NCBI GenBank assembly: GCA_018873245.2
Contig: JAEMBT020000007.1
Span: forward strand, 11,739,129-11,803,128
Direction of reading: 5' to 3'
Length of the DNA stretch: 64,000 bases
From: Archegozetes longisetosus
Lineage: Eukaryota; Arthropoda; Arachnida; Sarcoptiformes; Trhypochthoniidae
In this document: piece by piece, positions 1-10,022 of the stretch
Layout of the letters: every line of letters starts with the position of its first letter
Numbering within the stretch: position 1 is the first letter of the stretch
Made by a program: the position numbers and the translations under genes
Notes under the pieces: model-generated
Databases searched by the model: none
What the model saw: only the letters and a program-made list of their open reading frames with translations
What the model was told of the DNA's origin: nothing

Positions 1-220
1 TCACAATTACTGTTGACATAACCCTTCATCTAGTATTGCAGCACAAACTCATCAAAAATCCGATGATCAACAAATGAATCTTCAAAAAATTATTCAAATA
101 TGAGTCATTCTGTTTACCGTTTAAAGTGGACGAATTTAAAAATTTTCAACAATTTGCACAATAATAGCAACAGATATATTGCTTTGTCTTTATACTTTAA
201 TGATTACATTTTTTAGATAA

Positions 221-490
221 ATGGAAGCTAACAAAACTATATTCCAACGATGGTTCAGATCTTTGAAGAAGAATCCCGAAGTATTGCCCGTTATGTTCTT
301 TGCCATGGTTTGCGGTCCATCGTTAATGTTTTATATTATTTATCATAAACTTCAAGGACCAGAAATATTCTCGAGAGAGAATCCCGAGCCATGGAACAAG
401 TTTGACAAAAAGCAAATCAAACTCTATTCTAAAATCGATCACGAAAACTATGAGCACCCGAGACCTCGATTCGAAGATGACCAGAATTAA
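221..490 (+). CDS. NDUFA4: NDUFA4-like cytochrome c oxidase-associated subunit
   Basis: This 89-residue protein matches the NDUFA4 family (82 residues in vertebrates). The family was first assigned to complex I and is now regarded as a subunit of cytochrome c oxidase in the mitochondrial inner membrane. Seen in the sequence: a basic N-terminus with a K-K-x-P motif (residues 16-19), one hydrophobic membrane span (about 22-43), then the family signature NPEPWNK at 54-60, a K-x-Y-S motif and an acidic R-P-x-F tail. These occur in the same order and spacing as in animal homologues. The coding region is a single open frame. The sequence TTTTTTAG ends 5 bases before the ATG and looks like a 3' splice site, so a 5' UTR exon probably lies upstream or outside the window. 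Possible poly(A) signals are ATTAAA near 774 and AATAAA at 994-999. The start is well supported because no upstream in-frame extension is needed. Confidence 0.9.
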   Translation: MEANKTIFQRWFRSLKKNPEVLPVMFFAMVCGPSLMFYIIYHKLQGPEIFSRENPEPWNKFDKKQIKLYSKIDHENYEHPRPRFEDDQN

Positions 491-2707
491 TTTGCTTTGA
501 ATTTAAACTTATGAGATGTTAATTAATGCAATCTTAACGTGATTTTTTGGTTAAATATGAGAAAGAGATACTTAAATATAACACTATATTTTAATGTTGC
601 AAATGCTTCAAATCTCTACGTCTACTTAGATTCTACTTAAATATTATTTATTTAAAAGTCTATTTAATGTAACCAAAGAAGAATCTCCTAAAGCTTAAGC
701 CAAAGTTTTTAACTTTACTGTGATTTGATTTATGACTTGTAAGAATACGATGTGTTTTATTGTAAATTTTCTTAATTAAATATTGATAAATCTGCAAAAT
801 CAGTCAAACTTATAAAAGTTGTTTTAGTTCATCAGTCAGATAAAAATATGATTGCAATTAACTTAAAAAATTCAGATTTCGATGAATCAAACTAAATATT
901 AAGCTAAACTAAAGTAAAATTTATTGTATTTGTAATTGCGATTAAGGCTTGAGTTAGGTTTGCGAATGTTTTGTAGATCTGCGATAAGTCTTAAATAAAG
1001 CGCATACTAATTATTGATCTACAAGTTTTGCGATTTTTAAGTTCTGGTAATCCTTGAATAAAATTCTATTTATAAGACATGTGCGACGAAGATCTTCACC
1101 AATGGAATACAATTTTTGCTAATTAACAACAGGTTTGCATTAATTTTGAAATATTTTTAACTTTAAATTGAGCTAAAGTTTTGTTTTGGTAGTATAGCAT
1201 CAAATTATCTGATTAAACACATAATATATATGACTAAATACAGTATTGTATCGAAATCTTCTCCATCAGACATTTAGTTATTGTATAACTTATCCAGATT
1301 TCAAGTAATTCAATGATAGGTTCAACAATGACAGATTTCAGATGCGTGCAGATCACAAGTCAAGGAAAACATAAGAATTTAATATTTTCATAGAACTACT
1401 CAAATATCAACTAAAGGTTTGTGAATGAGAATTAATATTTCATTTAAGAGTAATTAGGAAAATATCTACTTGCTCGCAGATAGTGAAATATTCATACTGA
1501 AGGCATATAATAGATACCCAAGTAAATTCATATTGAGTTGCTATTAGGATATAAATCTATTAAAAATATAATGATTCATGTTTTAAGTTTAATAATTTAT
1601 TCATAAGTAAACGAATGATTTGGATAACCTTCAAGAATTTGTTGTGCACGCATTAGTTTCGGATTAATGAAGGCAGATCAACTTGACCATAGCTGTACAA
1701 CATTTACAACTTTTTTTTATTATAAATCGGGTTCTTAAATTTAGGTTAAAACAAATTTTCCTATTCGGCGGTTAAAATTATGGGAGTCATTGCAACCGAA
1801 GTTAAGTTTTTAGATTTTCTAGAATCTGAAAAAGTGTTTAATTCCTGTTAAAATCGGAGTTTAAAGGTAGAAAACTCGCAAATTCAATTGAATCGAGGTA
1901 GAACAATTTTTCGTTAGTTTTTCATATGAAATTAATTAAAAACTTCTGCAATTAGTCGCAAAATACGGAAAACATACTTAAGACTACTTTAGTTTGAATT
2001 ATTTGGTATAATAATTAAAAAATTTTGTGGACAAAATGGAATAACTACCTTGATTACATGTTACATCAACTATTCTATTAACCGATTTTAACCGATTTTA
2101 ACCGTTTTAACGTACTCAATTCATTGTAGATCTGACTGATTTTATTGGTTGGAATCGGTTAGCCGGCAACTAGGAACCCGGATTGTAAGTTATATTTCGG
2201 TTTATTCTATTCACTTAAAGCATTTTTGAAAAATTATTGCTTAAATAAACATCGATTTCAGTAATTTGTTTGGATTTTAAAAAGTTTTATAACAAGTGAA
2301 TAAAAATATTTAGATGTTTGCGTCAGATTTATCATCAAAACAGGATTATTTTTGTAGACATGAATTTGAACGCATCAATTTGAAATAATTTGGTTAGTCA
2401 AACTAAAACTAACCTTTTCATTGTTTGTATGTTTACTTATTATAATTAAATGCGACCATTAAATAATTTATAAAAATGAAAGAAAAATCAAAGTGATTTT
2501 GTCTTGCTTTTATATATTACTTTGGTCTAGATTTATAGTTTAGTTTAATTTAGAGTCTAATTGCAACCAAGTCTTCAGTTTAAGCCATAAGTTAGGAAAC
2601 TACAAATTTAATACTTTATTGCAAATAAGTTTAAATCAATAGAGTTTTTGTATTACAATCACTTTAGGAACTCGATTGCAAATTATCTAAATGTAGAGAT
2701 AAAGCAA
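491..2707. other. Gene-free AT-rich spacer
   Basis: About 2.2 kb of very AT-rich DNA downstream of the NDUFA4-like gene. It has no long open frame on either strand and no domain that I recognise. The first few hundred bases should include the NDUFA4 3' UTR. The only local structure I see is a short decamer repeat near 2078-2110. The rest may be decayed transposon sequence, but nothing identifies it. Confidence 0.6.
2078..2110. repeat. Short tandem decamer repeat (TTAACCGATT-type)
   Basis: Three consecutive imperfect copies of a 10-bp unit, TTAACCGATT, the last carrying one change. It is too short to be a satellite, and no function is evident. Confidence 0.7.
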
Positions 2708-2716
2708 TTAGCGCTT
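2708..2716. repeat. Left 9-bp target-site duplication TTAGCGCTT
   Basis: Identical to the nine bases at 3412-3420 on the other side of the element. The two copies mark the insertion boundaries. Confidence 0.85.
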
Positions 2717-3411
2717 CGTAGCACGTGAATTCAGCCCCAGCAATTCAGCCTCAGACAATTCAGCCCCGACAATTCAGCCCAAAGACAATTCAGCTCCCGG
2801 CAATTCAGCTCCCGACAATTAAGCCCTAATACTATTCAGCTCCTGACAATTCAGCCCTAAACAACTGTAACTACTCTATAGCCTAATGGTTAGAGTCTCC
2901 ATTAGGAGTAGATTTTAAGCTTAATTCAGTTTCATTTGATCAAATTAATTAATTATATTAAGTTTGATCAAATCAAATCGAATTGTGATAATCAACAATT
3001 TTTCAAAGCTTGCGCCAGTTGCAAGTTGAACAGTACTTGGCAGGAATCAAACCAAAGACAAAAAAGAAGAGGTATCGAGATGCAGCATCAAATTTGAAAG
3101 AGAATGTGGCGAAGTATGGACAAACTCCTATTATAGAATATCTTAGGAATATCGCCCATAATCTTTCTTTTTAATACTTTTTAATTTTTTATATTTGAAT
3201 TCATTGTGTTTTTAAAGCTATTTTAAAAATTTTACTTTAATAAAATTTTAAAATCGAAGCATACTTTGTTGGGGCTGAATTGTCAGGAGCTGAATAGTAC
3301 TAGGGCTGAATTGCGGGGGCTGAATTGTCGGGAGCTGAATTTTTTTGAGGCTGAGTTGACGTGGCTGAATTGTCTGGGGCTGAATTGCTGGGGCTGAATT
3401 GTCATGGAACC
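2717..3411. mobile_element. Non-autonomous MULE-type DNA transposon with arrayed terminal inverted repeats
   Basis: A 695-bp element flanked by a perfect 9-bp direct repeat, TTAGCGCTT, at 2708-2716 and 3412-3420. A 9-bp target-site duplication is characteristic of Mutator-like elements. Its ends are inverted repeats of about 146 bp. Each is made of about nine tandem copies of a 14-16 bp unit, consensus CAATTCAGCCCC plus 2-4 bases, on the left (about 2727-2862) and the reverse complement on the right (about 3270-3403). The outermost 18 bases of the two ends agree at 12 positions when one is reversed, so the left tip is degraded. The interior keeps a short open frame resembling the C-terminus of an animal MULE transposase (separate entry). 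The MULE assignment rests on the duplication length, the long repeats and that remnant. A foldback-type element is the main alternative. Confidence 0.8.
2992..3174 (+). pseudogene. Remnant of MULE transposase C-terminus
   Basis: A 60-codon open stretch ending in TAA at 3172-3174, inside the inverted-repeat element. It is preceded by in-frame stops, so the rest of the transposase is missing. The translation contains Y-L-A-G, a K-K-K-R-Y-R-D run, and near its end E-Y-L-R-N-I-A-H-N-L. From general knowledge this arrangement resembles the C-terminal tail of arthropod MULE transposases (MULE domain, often with FLYWCH zinc fingers). It lacks the catalytic region entirely and cannot be functional alone. 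An ancestral intron acceptor near 2990 instead of truncation is possible. The match is from memory of the motif, not a search. Confidence 0.55.
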
Positions 3412-3420
3412 TTAGCGCTT
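3412..3420. repeat. Right 9-bp target-site duplication TTAGCGCTT
   Basis: Second copy of the flanking direct repeat. It directly follows the last inverted-repeat base at 3411. Confidence 0.85.
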
Positions 3421-3637
3421 AGATTGGTGTAAACGCTAAGCCATTAAATGTTTAATTTGATTTTGCACTTTCAAAATAAGTGTTTACTGTTTTCAATGTG
3501 AAAAATAAGAATCTCCCTTGGCGCCCACACACTTACACTAAAGTTCTTAAAAATGTTTAAGATTCTTAAAATCTTAAAATAAGTGGCCTGGTTATGGCTT
3601 CAAATGTTCGTAGTCGTTCATAGCTTTGACTAGCTTA

Positions 3638-4373
3638 CGAGGGAAGTTCGGGACTATGTAATAACCGATTTCAAAAATATTTTTATGGCATAAATAAACA
3701 TGTGATATGATGTTCGAAAAGGCATATAAAAAAGGCTGACCGCTAGACGCTTACGAGTTATGACCACTCAAAAAGTGATTTCCTATGGCTTATTTCTATT
3801 GATTCCTATGTATTTTGCCTATCATATGTGTACTCTAATTCAAATTACTCAATGAATAGCAATTATATCGTTAATAGAGAAAAAGTTCAAGCCATTTTGA
3901 ACAAAAAAGAATAATCTGAAGTTTTATACTTAAAAGTAAGTTTCTATATATCAGTAGATCTAAATTTTCGTATTTATCTTATCTCTTAAATTTTTTTTAG
4001 AAATCCTTTGAATTTAAAAGGCATGATAGATACGAAAAATTAGAGCTATCGATATATAGAAACTTACTTTTACTGTAGATATGAAATTTCAGATTATCTT
4101 TTTATTTGTTCAAATGTCTTGAAGTTTTTCATTGTTAACAATATTTTGCCATCCGTTGAGTAATTTGACTGAATTAGAGTACATTTTGATAAGCAAAATA
4201 CATAGGAATCAATAGTAATAAGCCATAGAAAATCACTTTTTGAGTGGTCATTACTCGTAAGCGTCTAGCGGTCAGCCTTTTTTATATGCCTTTTCGAACA
4301 TCATATCACATGTTTATTTATGCCATAAAAATATTTTTGAAATCGGTTATTACATAGTCCCGAACTTCCCTCG
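3638..4373. mobile_element. Palindromic foldback MITE with CGAGGGAAGTTCGGGACT ends
   Basis: A 736-bp element that is almost one long inverted repeat. The left arm runs about 3638-3978, the right arm about 4025-4373, with a central spacer of roughly 45 bp. Reading in from both tips, the first 121 bases of the arms match without a visible mismatch. The inner parts diverge and carry small indels. TTA flanks both ends (3635-3637 and 4374-4376), giving a 3-bp duplication or a TA within it. The ACGAGGG...GTTC start resembles mellifera/mauritiana-type mariner ends, while a TTA duplication would also fit PIF/Harbinger. There is no open frame of note, so it is non-autonomous. The outer-arm identity suggests recent insertion or selection for transposase binding. 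Confidence 0.85.
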
Positions 4374-4406
4374 TTAGATTCAAGCTGTAAGTGTTGTAAC
4401 ACTATT

Positions 4407-4428
4407 GAATGAATGAATGAATGAATGA
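4407..4428. repeat. (GAAT)n microsatellite
   Basis: About five copies of the tetranucleotide GAAT, about 30 bp after the foldback element and upstream of the RING-finger gene. Confidence 0.85.
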
Positions 4429-4572
4429 CGCAATCATTTTCTTATTCATTTGAGTCGTACAACAATTCAGTTAAGTCTAATTAGTATTAATGTTAATTCA
4501 AACACAATTCAACTCATTATAACTAATAAAGCATTTGCTTTGCAAATTAATAAATCAATTGGTTATTAAATT

Positions 4573-4581
4573 ATGAGTTAA
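4573..4581 (+). promoter_or_regulatory. Minimal upstream ORF (ATG-AGT-TAA)
   Basis: A start-Ser-stop triplet ends 9 bases before the RING-gene ATG. If the transcript begins upstream, it would be a minimal uORF in the leader. The transcription start is unknown, so any effect on translation is inference. Confidence 0.25.
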
Positions 4582-4590
4582 ATAATCGAA

Positions 4591-5403
4591 ATGTCAGTTG
4601 ATTTTGTTCATTGTAATAATTGTCTAAGACTTGCGTCGAGTGGCGTTCAGTACTATTTAACTGAATGCGCAAAAATTGATTGTCATAAATGTTGTGAACT
4701 GCTCAAAAATAATTGCATTAAATGTTCGCCAAATGTTTGCGAATCTATTGCTTTGAGTAATAATATAAAACCTGAAGTTCAATTATTATTCAAAGATTTG
4801 TCCCATTACTTCAAAAATCTTGAAAAAGTCGAAACATTTCAAAAGAAACAAAGAATTCATTTAATAAATAAATTATTGGATGAAAACAAACAACTCAAGA
4901 ATGAACTCATTTCACAAAAACAATTAATTAATAAATTACAAAATGAATTAAATCAATTGAAAATAAATGTCAACAATAATAATAATCAGTTGAAAGAAAA
5001 TCAAATGCAAGGCAAAGAAGTATCAAAACCACTTTTAAGCAATTTTTTCAATTTCGGAAATGAGTGTGAAAATGATGTCAATTCAAAGCCTTTGATCCGA
5101 ATGCAACCAATGGGTCGGCCTAGAATTACTTTACGGCCAAATTATTCGTTAAGAGATTCACAACAAGTCACTTCATCGCAGACTTTCAATCGTTTCAATA
5201 AGAGTCCAATGAGTTGGACTAGTAATTGGAGTGCAAACCGATCTGAGCACTCAATTGCAACTCCGATTAATAATTTTTTATCTCAAAGAACTCCATCGAC
5301 TGGCTATTCATCGATTCCAAACATATCTCCGCTCACTATCGGTAACAGAATTGATAGAAATAGAATCGCTCCTAAAGTCTATCCTTTCAGTCCTAATAAC
5401 TAA
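4591..5403 (+). CDS. Zip3/RNF212/vilya-like meiotic RING-finger protein
   Basis: An intronless gene for a 270-residue protein of the Zip3 family (RNF212 and RNF212B in vertebrates, vilya/narya/nenya in Drosophila, ZHP proteins in nematodes). These are SUMO- or ubiquitin-ligase-like factors on the synaptonemal complex that select crossover sites. Domains seen: an N-terminal RING with C8-x2-C11, C26, C31-x2-C34 and C42-x2-C45; a Y-Y-L-T segment before C26, where relatives have (F/Y)-x-L-(T/S); a coiled coil with heptad-like leucines and lysines at about 70-130; an Asn-rich linker; and a Ser/Thr/Pro/Asn-rich tail with several S-P and T-P sites. The order matches RNF212. Oddly, the usual RING histidine two residues after C26 is lysine (K28). 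A histidine occurs at 32, between C31 and C34. Lack of introns could mean a retrocopy, but the frame is intact. Confidence 0.8.
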   Translation: MSVDFVHCNNCLRLASSGVQYYLTECAKIDCHKCCELLKNNCIKCSPNVCESIALSNNIKPEVQLLFKDLSHYFKNLEKVETFQKKQRIHLINKLLDENKQLKNELISQKQLINKLQNELNQLKINVNNNNNQLKENQMQGKEVSKPLLSNFFNFGNECENDVNSKPLIRMQPMGRPRITLRPNYSLRDSQQVTSSQTFNRFNKSPMSWTSNWSANRSEHSIATPINNFLSQRTPSTGYSSIPNISPLTIGNRIDRNRIAPKVYPFSPNN

Positions 5404-5914
5404 TTTATTCATTAATTTGAGCATTTAATACTTATTCTGAGTTTGTATTCGAACAGCCGCAACAAATATTTGTCCAAACATTTCCCTTAACTTATAAATA
5501 ATTATAATTATTGGACTCTAATTGTTTGTAAAATTTATGAAAATTGTAAAATATATGAAAGTCTTATAATGAATATACTACGGCTCAATCATCAAATTAG
5601 TAAAATCAAATATCAAACATAAGTATTTTCAAATTTATTCAATTCCTAGCATTCAAATTGTAAGGATATTGAAGCAATTGAGAAAAATCTCTTTAAAAAC
5701 TATAAAATAAATTTTGAATTCTATTTATTATATACATGTGTTTTAGTCTTGAAAGTGCGGTGTTTGTATTTGGCGCTTTTTATATACATAAACTGAGTCA
5801 AAGCAAATGAGTGACGAGACGCGCACTCCATGCGTTCAAATGAAACTCACATGTTTTTAGCAGACATTTAAATAGTGTTTATTATTGTATTTTAAATTAA
5901 TTCAATTTATACTA
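5404..5914. promoter_or_regulatory. Intergenic region with NOP2 leader and possible promoter
   Basis: About 510 bp between the RING gene and NOP2. AATAAA near 5707 could end the RING-gene transcript. TATATA at about 5781-5786 could be the NOP2 core promoter. A short upstream frame, ATG at 5807 to TAG at 5860 (17 codons), precedes the NOP2 start. It would count as a uORF only if transcription starts upstream of it. No other structure was seen. Confidence 0.35.
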
Positions 5915-8900
5915 ATGGGACGAAGAGCTAAATACGATTTAAAACCGAAAAAAGGCCCAGGAAGGAAAGCAAGGAAACAAAAAGATCCGGTTTTCAAGAA
6001 TTTGATTACTAATGGCAACAATGCTTCGGATAAAAGATCGAAAAAGAGGTGAACTTTTGATCAATATTTTGTTTTTGGTTTATTGATAAGTTGTTTAATA
6101 ATTGTTTAACAAAATGGTAGGAAGAAAACACAAAAGATAGACAATGATTTGAGGACGAAAAAAGTGAAATTTGCCGATGAATCAGGTGCCAGTTTAGAAG
6201 ATAAATTAAGTTCTGATGAACAAATTGACGATAATCAAGAGGTAGAAGAAATTAATGGATCAGAAGATGACTTTTTAGATGACGAGTTCGATGGAAGAGA
6301 CGATGCCACTAGTGAAGACGAAGATAATCAAATTAGTGATAACAAGGTTTTTGTGATTAAGTTCTTATTTCTGTTACTTTCAAAGCATTTAAGTTGAATT
6401 TTTAGTTTGAATTGAAATGGACCTTTCCCTAATTTTTTTTAAACTTTGCTGTGAGTTGTGTGATAGTATTGTTAAAGAATGTGCTACTATTCAATTATAC
6501 CAAACCAAGTTTACTATAGAAATTAGTTTAGTTTAAACAGTGGTCACCAAAAGTAGCACGTTCTTCAACAATTTGACCACCTATTCCATAGTTAAGTCAT
6601 CTTTACTCTGGAATGTCAGACTATTGTTGCAAATGACACTTTTGTTTAAATCGTGTTTAGGCTAGGTAATTCTGATAGAAATGAATAGGCAGAACTAATT
6701 TAAAATTACAAAGTATTAATGAGTGTGATTTGCTTCAGTACTATGTGACATTTTGAAGTAAAGCCTTAGATATTTTTTCTCGTTAATTTGTGATAAATAT
6801 AAAGCAGACATTCAATATTTAATTTTCAAACATTCATAATTAATTAAGTTAATTTTTTTTATTTATACTTCAATTTTGAAATCAGTGGTCAATCAAAAAA
6901 TCGAGCGATAAGTCTGGAAAGAAAAATAAGATAAAAAATAAAAGCAATGATGAAGAAGGAGGAGGAGAGGAAGAAGAAAAAGAAGTAAAAGAAGAAGACG
7001 AAGAAGATGAGGAAAATGATGACTTGATTGAAACAAATGTTACAGATGGAGACGATGTAAAAGTATCAGATATGATCGAATTGGGGATTGATAGCAGATT
7101 ACCACCCGATCTCTCAATTATAAAACAACGCATTTCTGATGTAATCTTTGTTTTGGGAGATTTCAAATCGAGACGTGAAAATGATCGATCTCGAGCTGAA
7201 TATTTAAACATTTTAAAAGAAGATCTTTGTGCTTATTATAATTATAATGAATTTTTAATGGAAAAATTGATGAACTTGTTCAACGTGGATGAGCTGAAAG
7301 AGTTTCTGGAAGCGAGTGAAGTTCAAAGACCTGTAACTATTAGGACAAATACATTGAAAACACGTCGAAGAGATTTAGCTCAAGCCTTGATTAATAATGG
7401 CGTAAATGTTGATCCTTTTGCTAAGTGGTCAAGAGTTGGATTAATAGTATATGACTCACAAGTGCCAATTGGCGCTACTCCTGAATATCTGGCCGGACAT
7501 TATATGCTTCAGGGTGCGGCTTCTCTGCTTCCGGTCATGGCATTAGCACCACAGGAAAACGAAAAAGTGTTGGACTTGTGCGCAGCGCCCGGCGGGAAGA
7601 CTACACACATCGCGGCCATCATGAAGAATACGGGAACTATTTTTGCTAATGATGCGAACAGAGATCGTTGTAAAGCGATTGTCGGTAATTTACATAGACT
7701 TGGAGTAGTTAACACAGTTGTCAGTACTTACGACGGAAGACTATTCCCTAAAATAATGACTGGCTTTGATCGAGTGTTGTGCGACGCGCCCTGTAGTGGC
7801 ACTGGTGTTATTGCTAAAGATCCTATTGTCAAGTCTAGTAAAGTACGATAACTATTCATATTTTGATTAATAAACTCTACTTTATTCATATCACAGTTCA
7901 CTTTGAACAACTTAGATTCGTTTCATTTATTTTTTCGAGTTAATTCCTCTAAAGCGATGCTTTTTTTCTGGCTGATGTAATTATCTATAAATTTAATGTC
8001 TGTCTTCCTCCCTTTGTTCATAATTTACAATAACTATTGGCTTCCAATTCATGTCCATTAAACAAGAGATTGCATGCATGAAAGGCTCATATTTTAGACT
8101 TACGCCACTGAATGCTATATAACACTCGAAATAGTGTATTATTAATGATCTTCATATTGATTCCAATTAATTTTTCTGTTCATATAGGAATCTGTCGATA
8201 TTCAGCGTTGCAGTCATTTGCAAAAAGAGTTAATTTTAGCGGCTATCGATTGCTTGGATGCTAACTCCAAAACTGGTGGATATCTTGTTTACTCAACATG
8301 TTCTGTTCTGGTACTTGACTTTTATGTTTTTCTAACTCTTGTATTTATACATATCAGTTGATGTTTTGCACATATCGTCTGAGTGATTTTCTTTTTGTTT
8401 TCTCCCTGTATTTTTCTTATATTTGCGTGTATTGAACGCGAACTTTTAGGTGGAGGAAAATGAATGGGTTATTGATTACGCTCTGAAGAAACGAAACGTA
8501 AAGCTCGCTCCGACTGGCATTGATTTTGGAAGAGAAGGTTTTACAAAGTAAATGCCATATTAACCACCAAATCAATATAACATTAACCTTATTTTTTAGT
8601 AGTTTTTTTTTGAACAAAAACAAAGACAAAACAATTTGCATAGCTCTATATATACTATAGAATCTGATGAGCGGTTTTTTCTTATTATATTTTTCTCATT
8701 TTGATTTTATTTTTTTTGTTATCAAACAGTTATAGAGAGCATAGGTTTCATCCGACATTGAAATTGACGCGAAGATTTTATCCTCATTCGCATAACACCG
8801 ACGGCTTCTTTGTGGCAAAATTGAAAAAGTTTTCGAACTCTATTCCCAAAAGCAACAGCAAAGATAGTAAGTTAGAAATGCTTTCCCTTTCTCTCTCTCT

Positions 8901-9461
8901 CTTTTCTATTAAACCATTCTGTAGGTTTGTGTATTTGTTCCGCAATTTTTCTTAAGTTTTGTGAGCAGTCGAAGACTTTCGATACAGTTTTCTTTTAGTA
9001 GAAGTTTTGTAAATGATTCAAATTAATGACTCGTCTCACGACTAACGTGTGACTTGTATGTGCTCTGCATTAGAATTGCGTCAACTCAAAACTTAATTCA
9101 ATGATTCTTTTAGTAATGAATGTGACGTGACTTTCATTATTCTTAATAACTATATACATTTACAGAATCTGATGGCGAAACTAATACAGAAATCAATGAA
9201 CAGCAAAATTCGAGTGACGTTAATGAAGACTCGATTAACGACGAAAAGCCCATAAACGAAGATAAAAGTGACCAAAATCAAAGTTCAAGCGATAAAGAGC
9301 GTGTTAAAAGTGCTAGGAAACTGAAGTTAAAGCGAAAAATGCAAAAGAATAGAAATAAGAAGAAAAAGTTAAAGAAGAAAAAATTAAATAAGAATAAACC
9401 TAAAGTCAAAAAGCTGAAATCTAGCGGTAAAAAACAAACGACAAGTGACCAAAAGTCATAG
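5915..9461 (+). CDS. NOP2: NOP2/NSUN1 rRNA (cytosine-5) methyltransferase, seven exons
   Basis: NOP2 is the nucleolar enzyme that makes m5C in the large-subunit rRNA and is needed for 60S assembly. Exons: 5915-6048, 6121-6346, 6886-7842, 8188-8310, 8450-8547, 8730-8866 and 9166-9461. All introns are GT-AG, and the spliced frame is 1971 nt, or 656 residues. In order: a basic N-terminus with [10 protein letters not shown] typical of NOP2; an acidic low-complexity region; the NOP2 N1 region with a P-R/Q-R-P-V-T-x-R-T-N-T-L-K block; the SAM-binding motif D350-L-C-A-A-P-G-G-K-T; motif IV C419-D-A-P-C423-S-G-T-G; motif VI Y-S-T-C477-S; then R-R-F-Y-P-H and F-S-N-S-I-P; and a Lys-rich tail. C423 and C477 are the two cysteines expected for catalysis and product release in this family. 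The tail is shorter than in mammals. The exon borders are my reading, and all agree with family alignment from memory. Confidence 0.93.
6347..6885 (+). other. NOP2 intron 2 with a 20-bp inverted repeat
   Basis: A 539-bp AT-rich phase-0 intron. It holds an inverted repeat with arms 6469-6488 and 6552-6571 (18 of 20 positions complementary), separated by about 63 bp. No gene was seen in it. Confidence 0.7.
7843..8187 (+). other. NOP2 intron 3
   Basis: A 345-bp phase-0 intron, starting GTACGA and ending ATATAG. It separates the motif IV exon from the motif VI exon. Nothing else was seen in it. Confidence 0.85.
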
Positions 9462-10015
9462 TTTGCATTGAAACACTATTTAATTAAAATGAGTGATTAT
9501 CACATTTTATAATTAAATCGCAGAAATTTAAACAATATATTTCATTGACGTTTGCTTTATTACATAATTCATATTTTTGGTCTATATTTTGATAAGTTTT
9601 AAATTAGAAAAGTTTGAATAAATTCGATTTAACAAACATGGAAAATGTCATGAAGTTTAAAAAGTAATTGAAAATTATGACAAGTGGCGTAAACAGTACA
9701 GAATGGTATGAAAAAGTTCATTATCTTATAGTGCATTGCGATTATTGTTTTCTGAGTTATAATTAGTAATTAGTTAATAGTATGTAATCACGTAAAATGT
9801 TCTTTGCATGCGATAGTTTTATATCCAAATGAATGCACACTTACAATAGTCACACAACAGTCTGTTCTGAAAGAGGGGTCGGAAGTGAGACGTGTTCAAC
9901 TGTTCATAATCGTGAATATCATATTGATATACGATGTATGCTATATATAAGTTTTAGGCTAAAATTGTCTAAAAGCACAACTCAAGTGAATATCAGATCG
10001 CGATTCTAGTCATGA

Positions 10016-10022
10016 TATAAAA
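10016..10022 (+). promoter_or_regulatory. TATA-like box TATAAAA
   Basis: A TATAAAA about 550 bp past NOP2, at the edge of a less AT-rich stretch (about 10020-10500). It could be the core promoter of a gene with a non-coding first exon. No coding exon is visible nearby, and such motifs are frequent by chance in AT-rich DNA. Confidence 0.15.

Noticed and set aside
2870-2930. tRNA-like stretch with an A-box resemblance (TAGCCTAATGG) and a short hairpin inside the MULE-type element
   Set aside because: The D and anticodon stems pair poorly and no B box (GGTTCRANTCC) follows at the right distance, so neither a tRNA nor a tRNA-derived SINE is supported.
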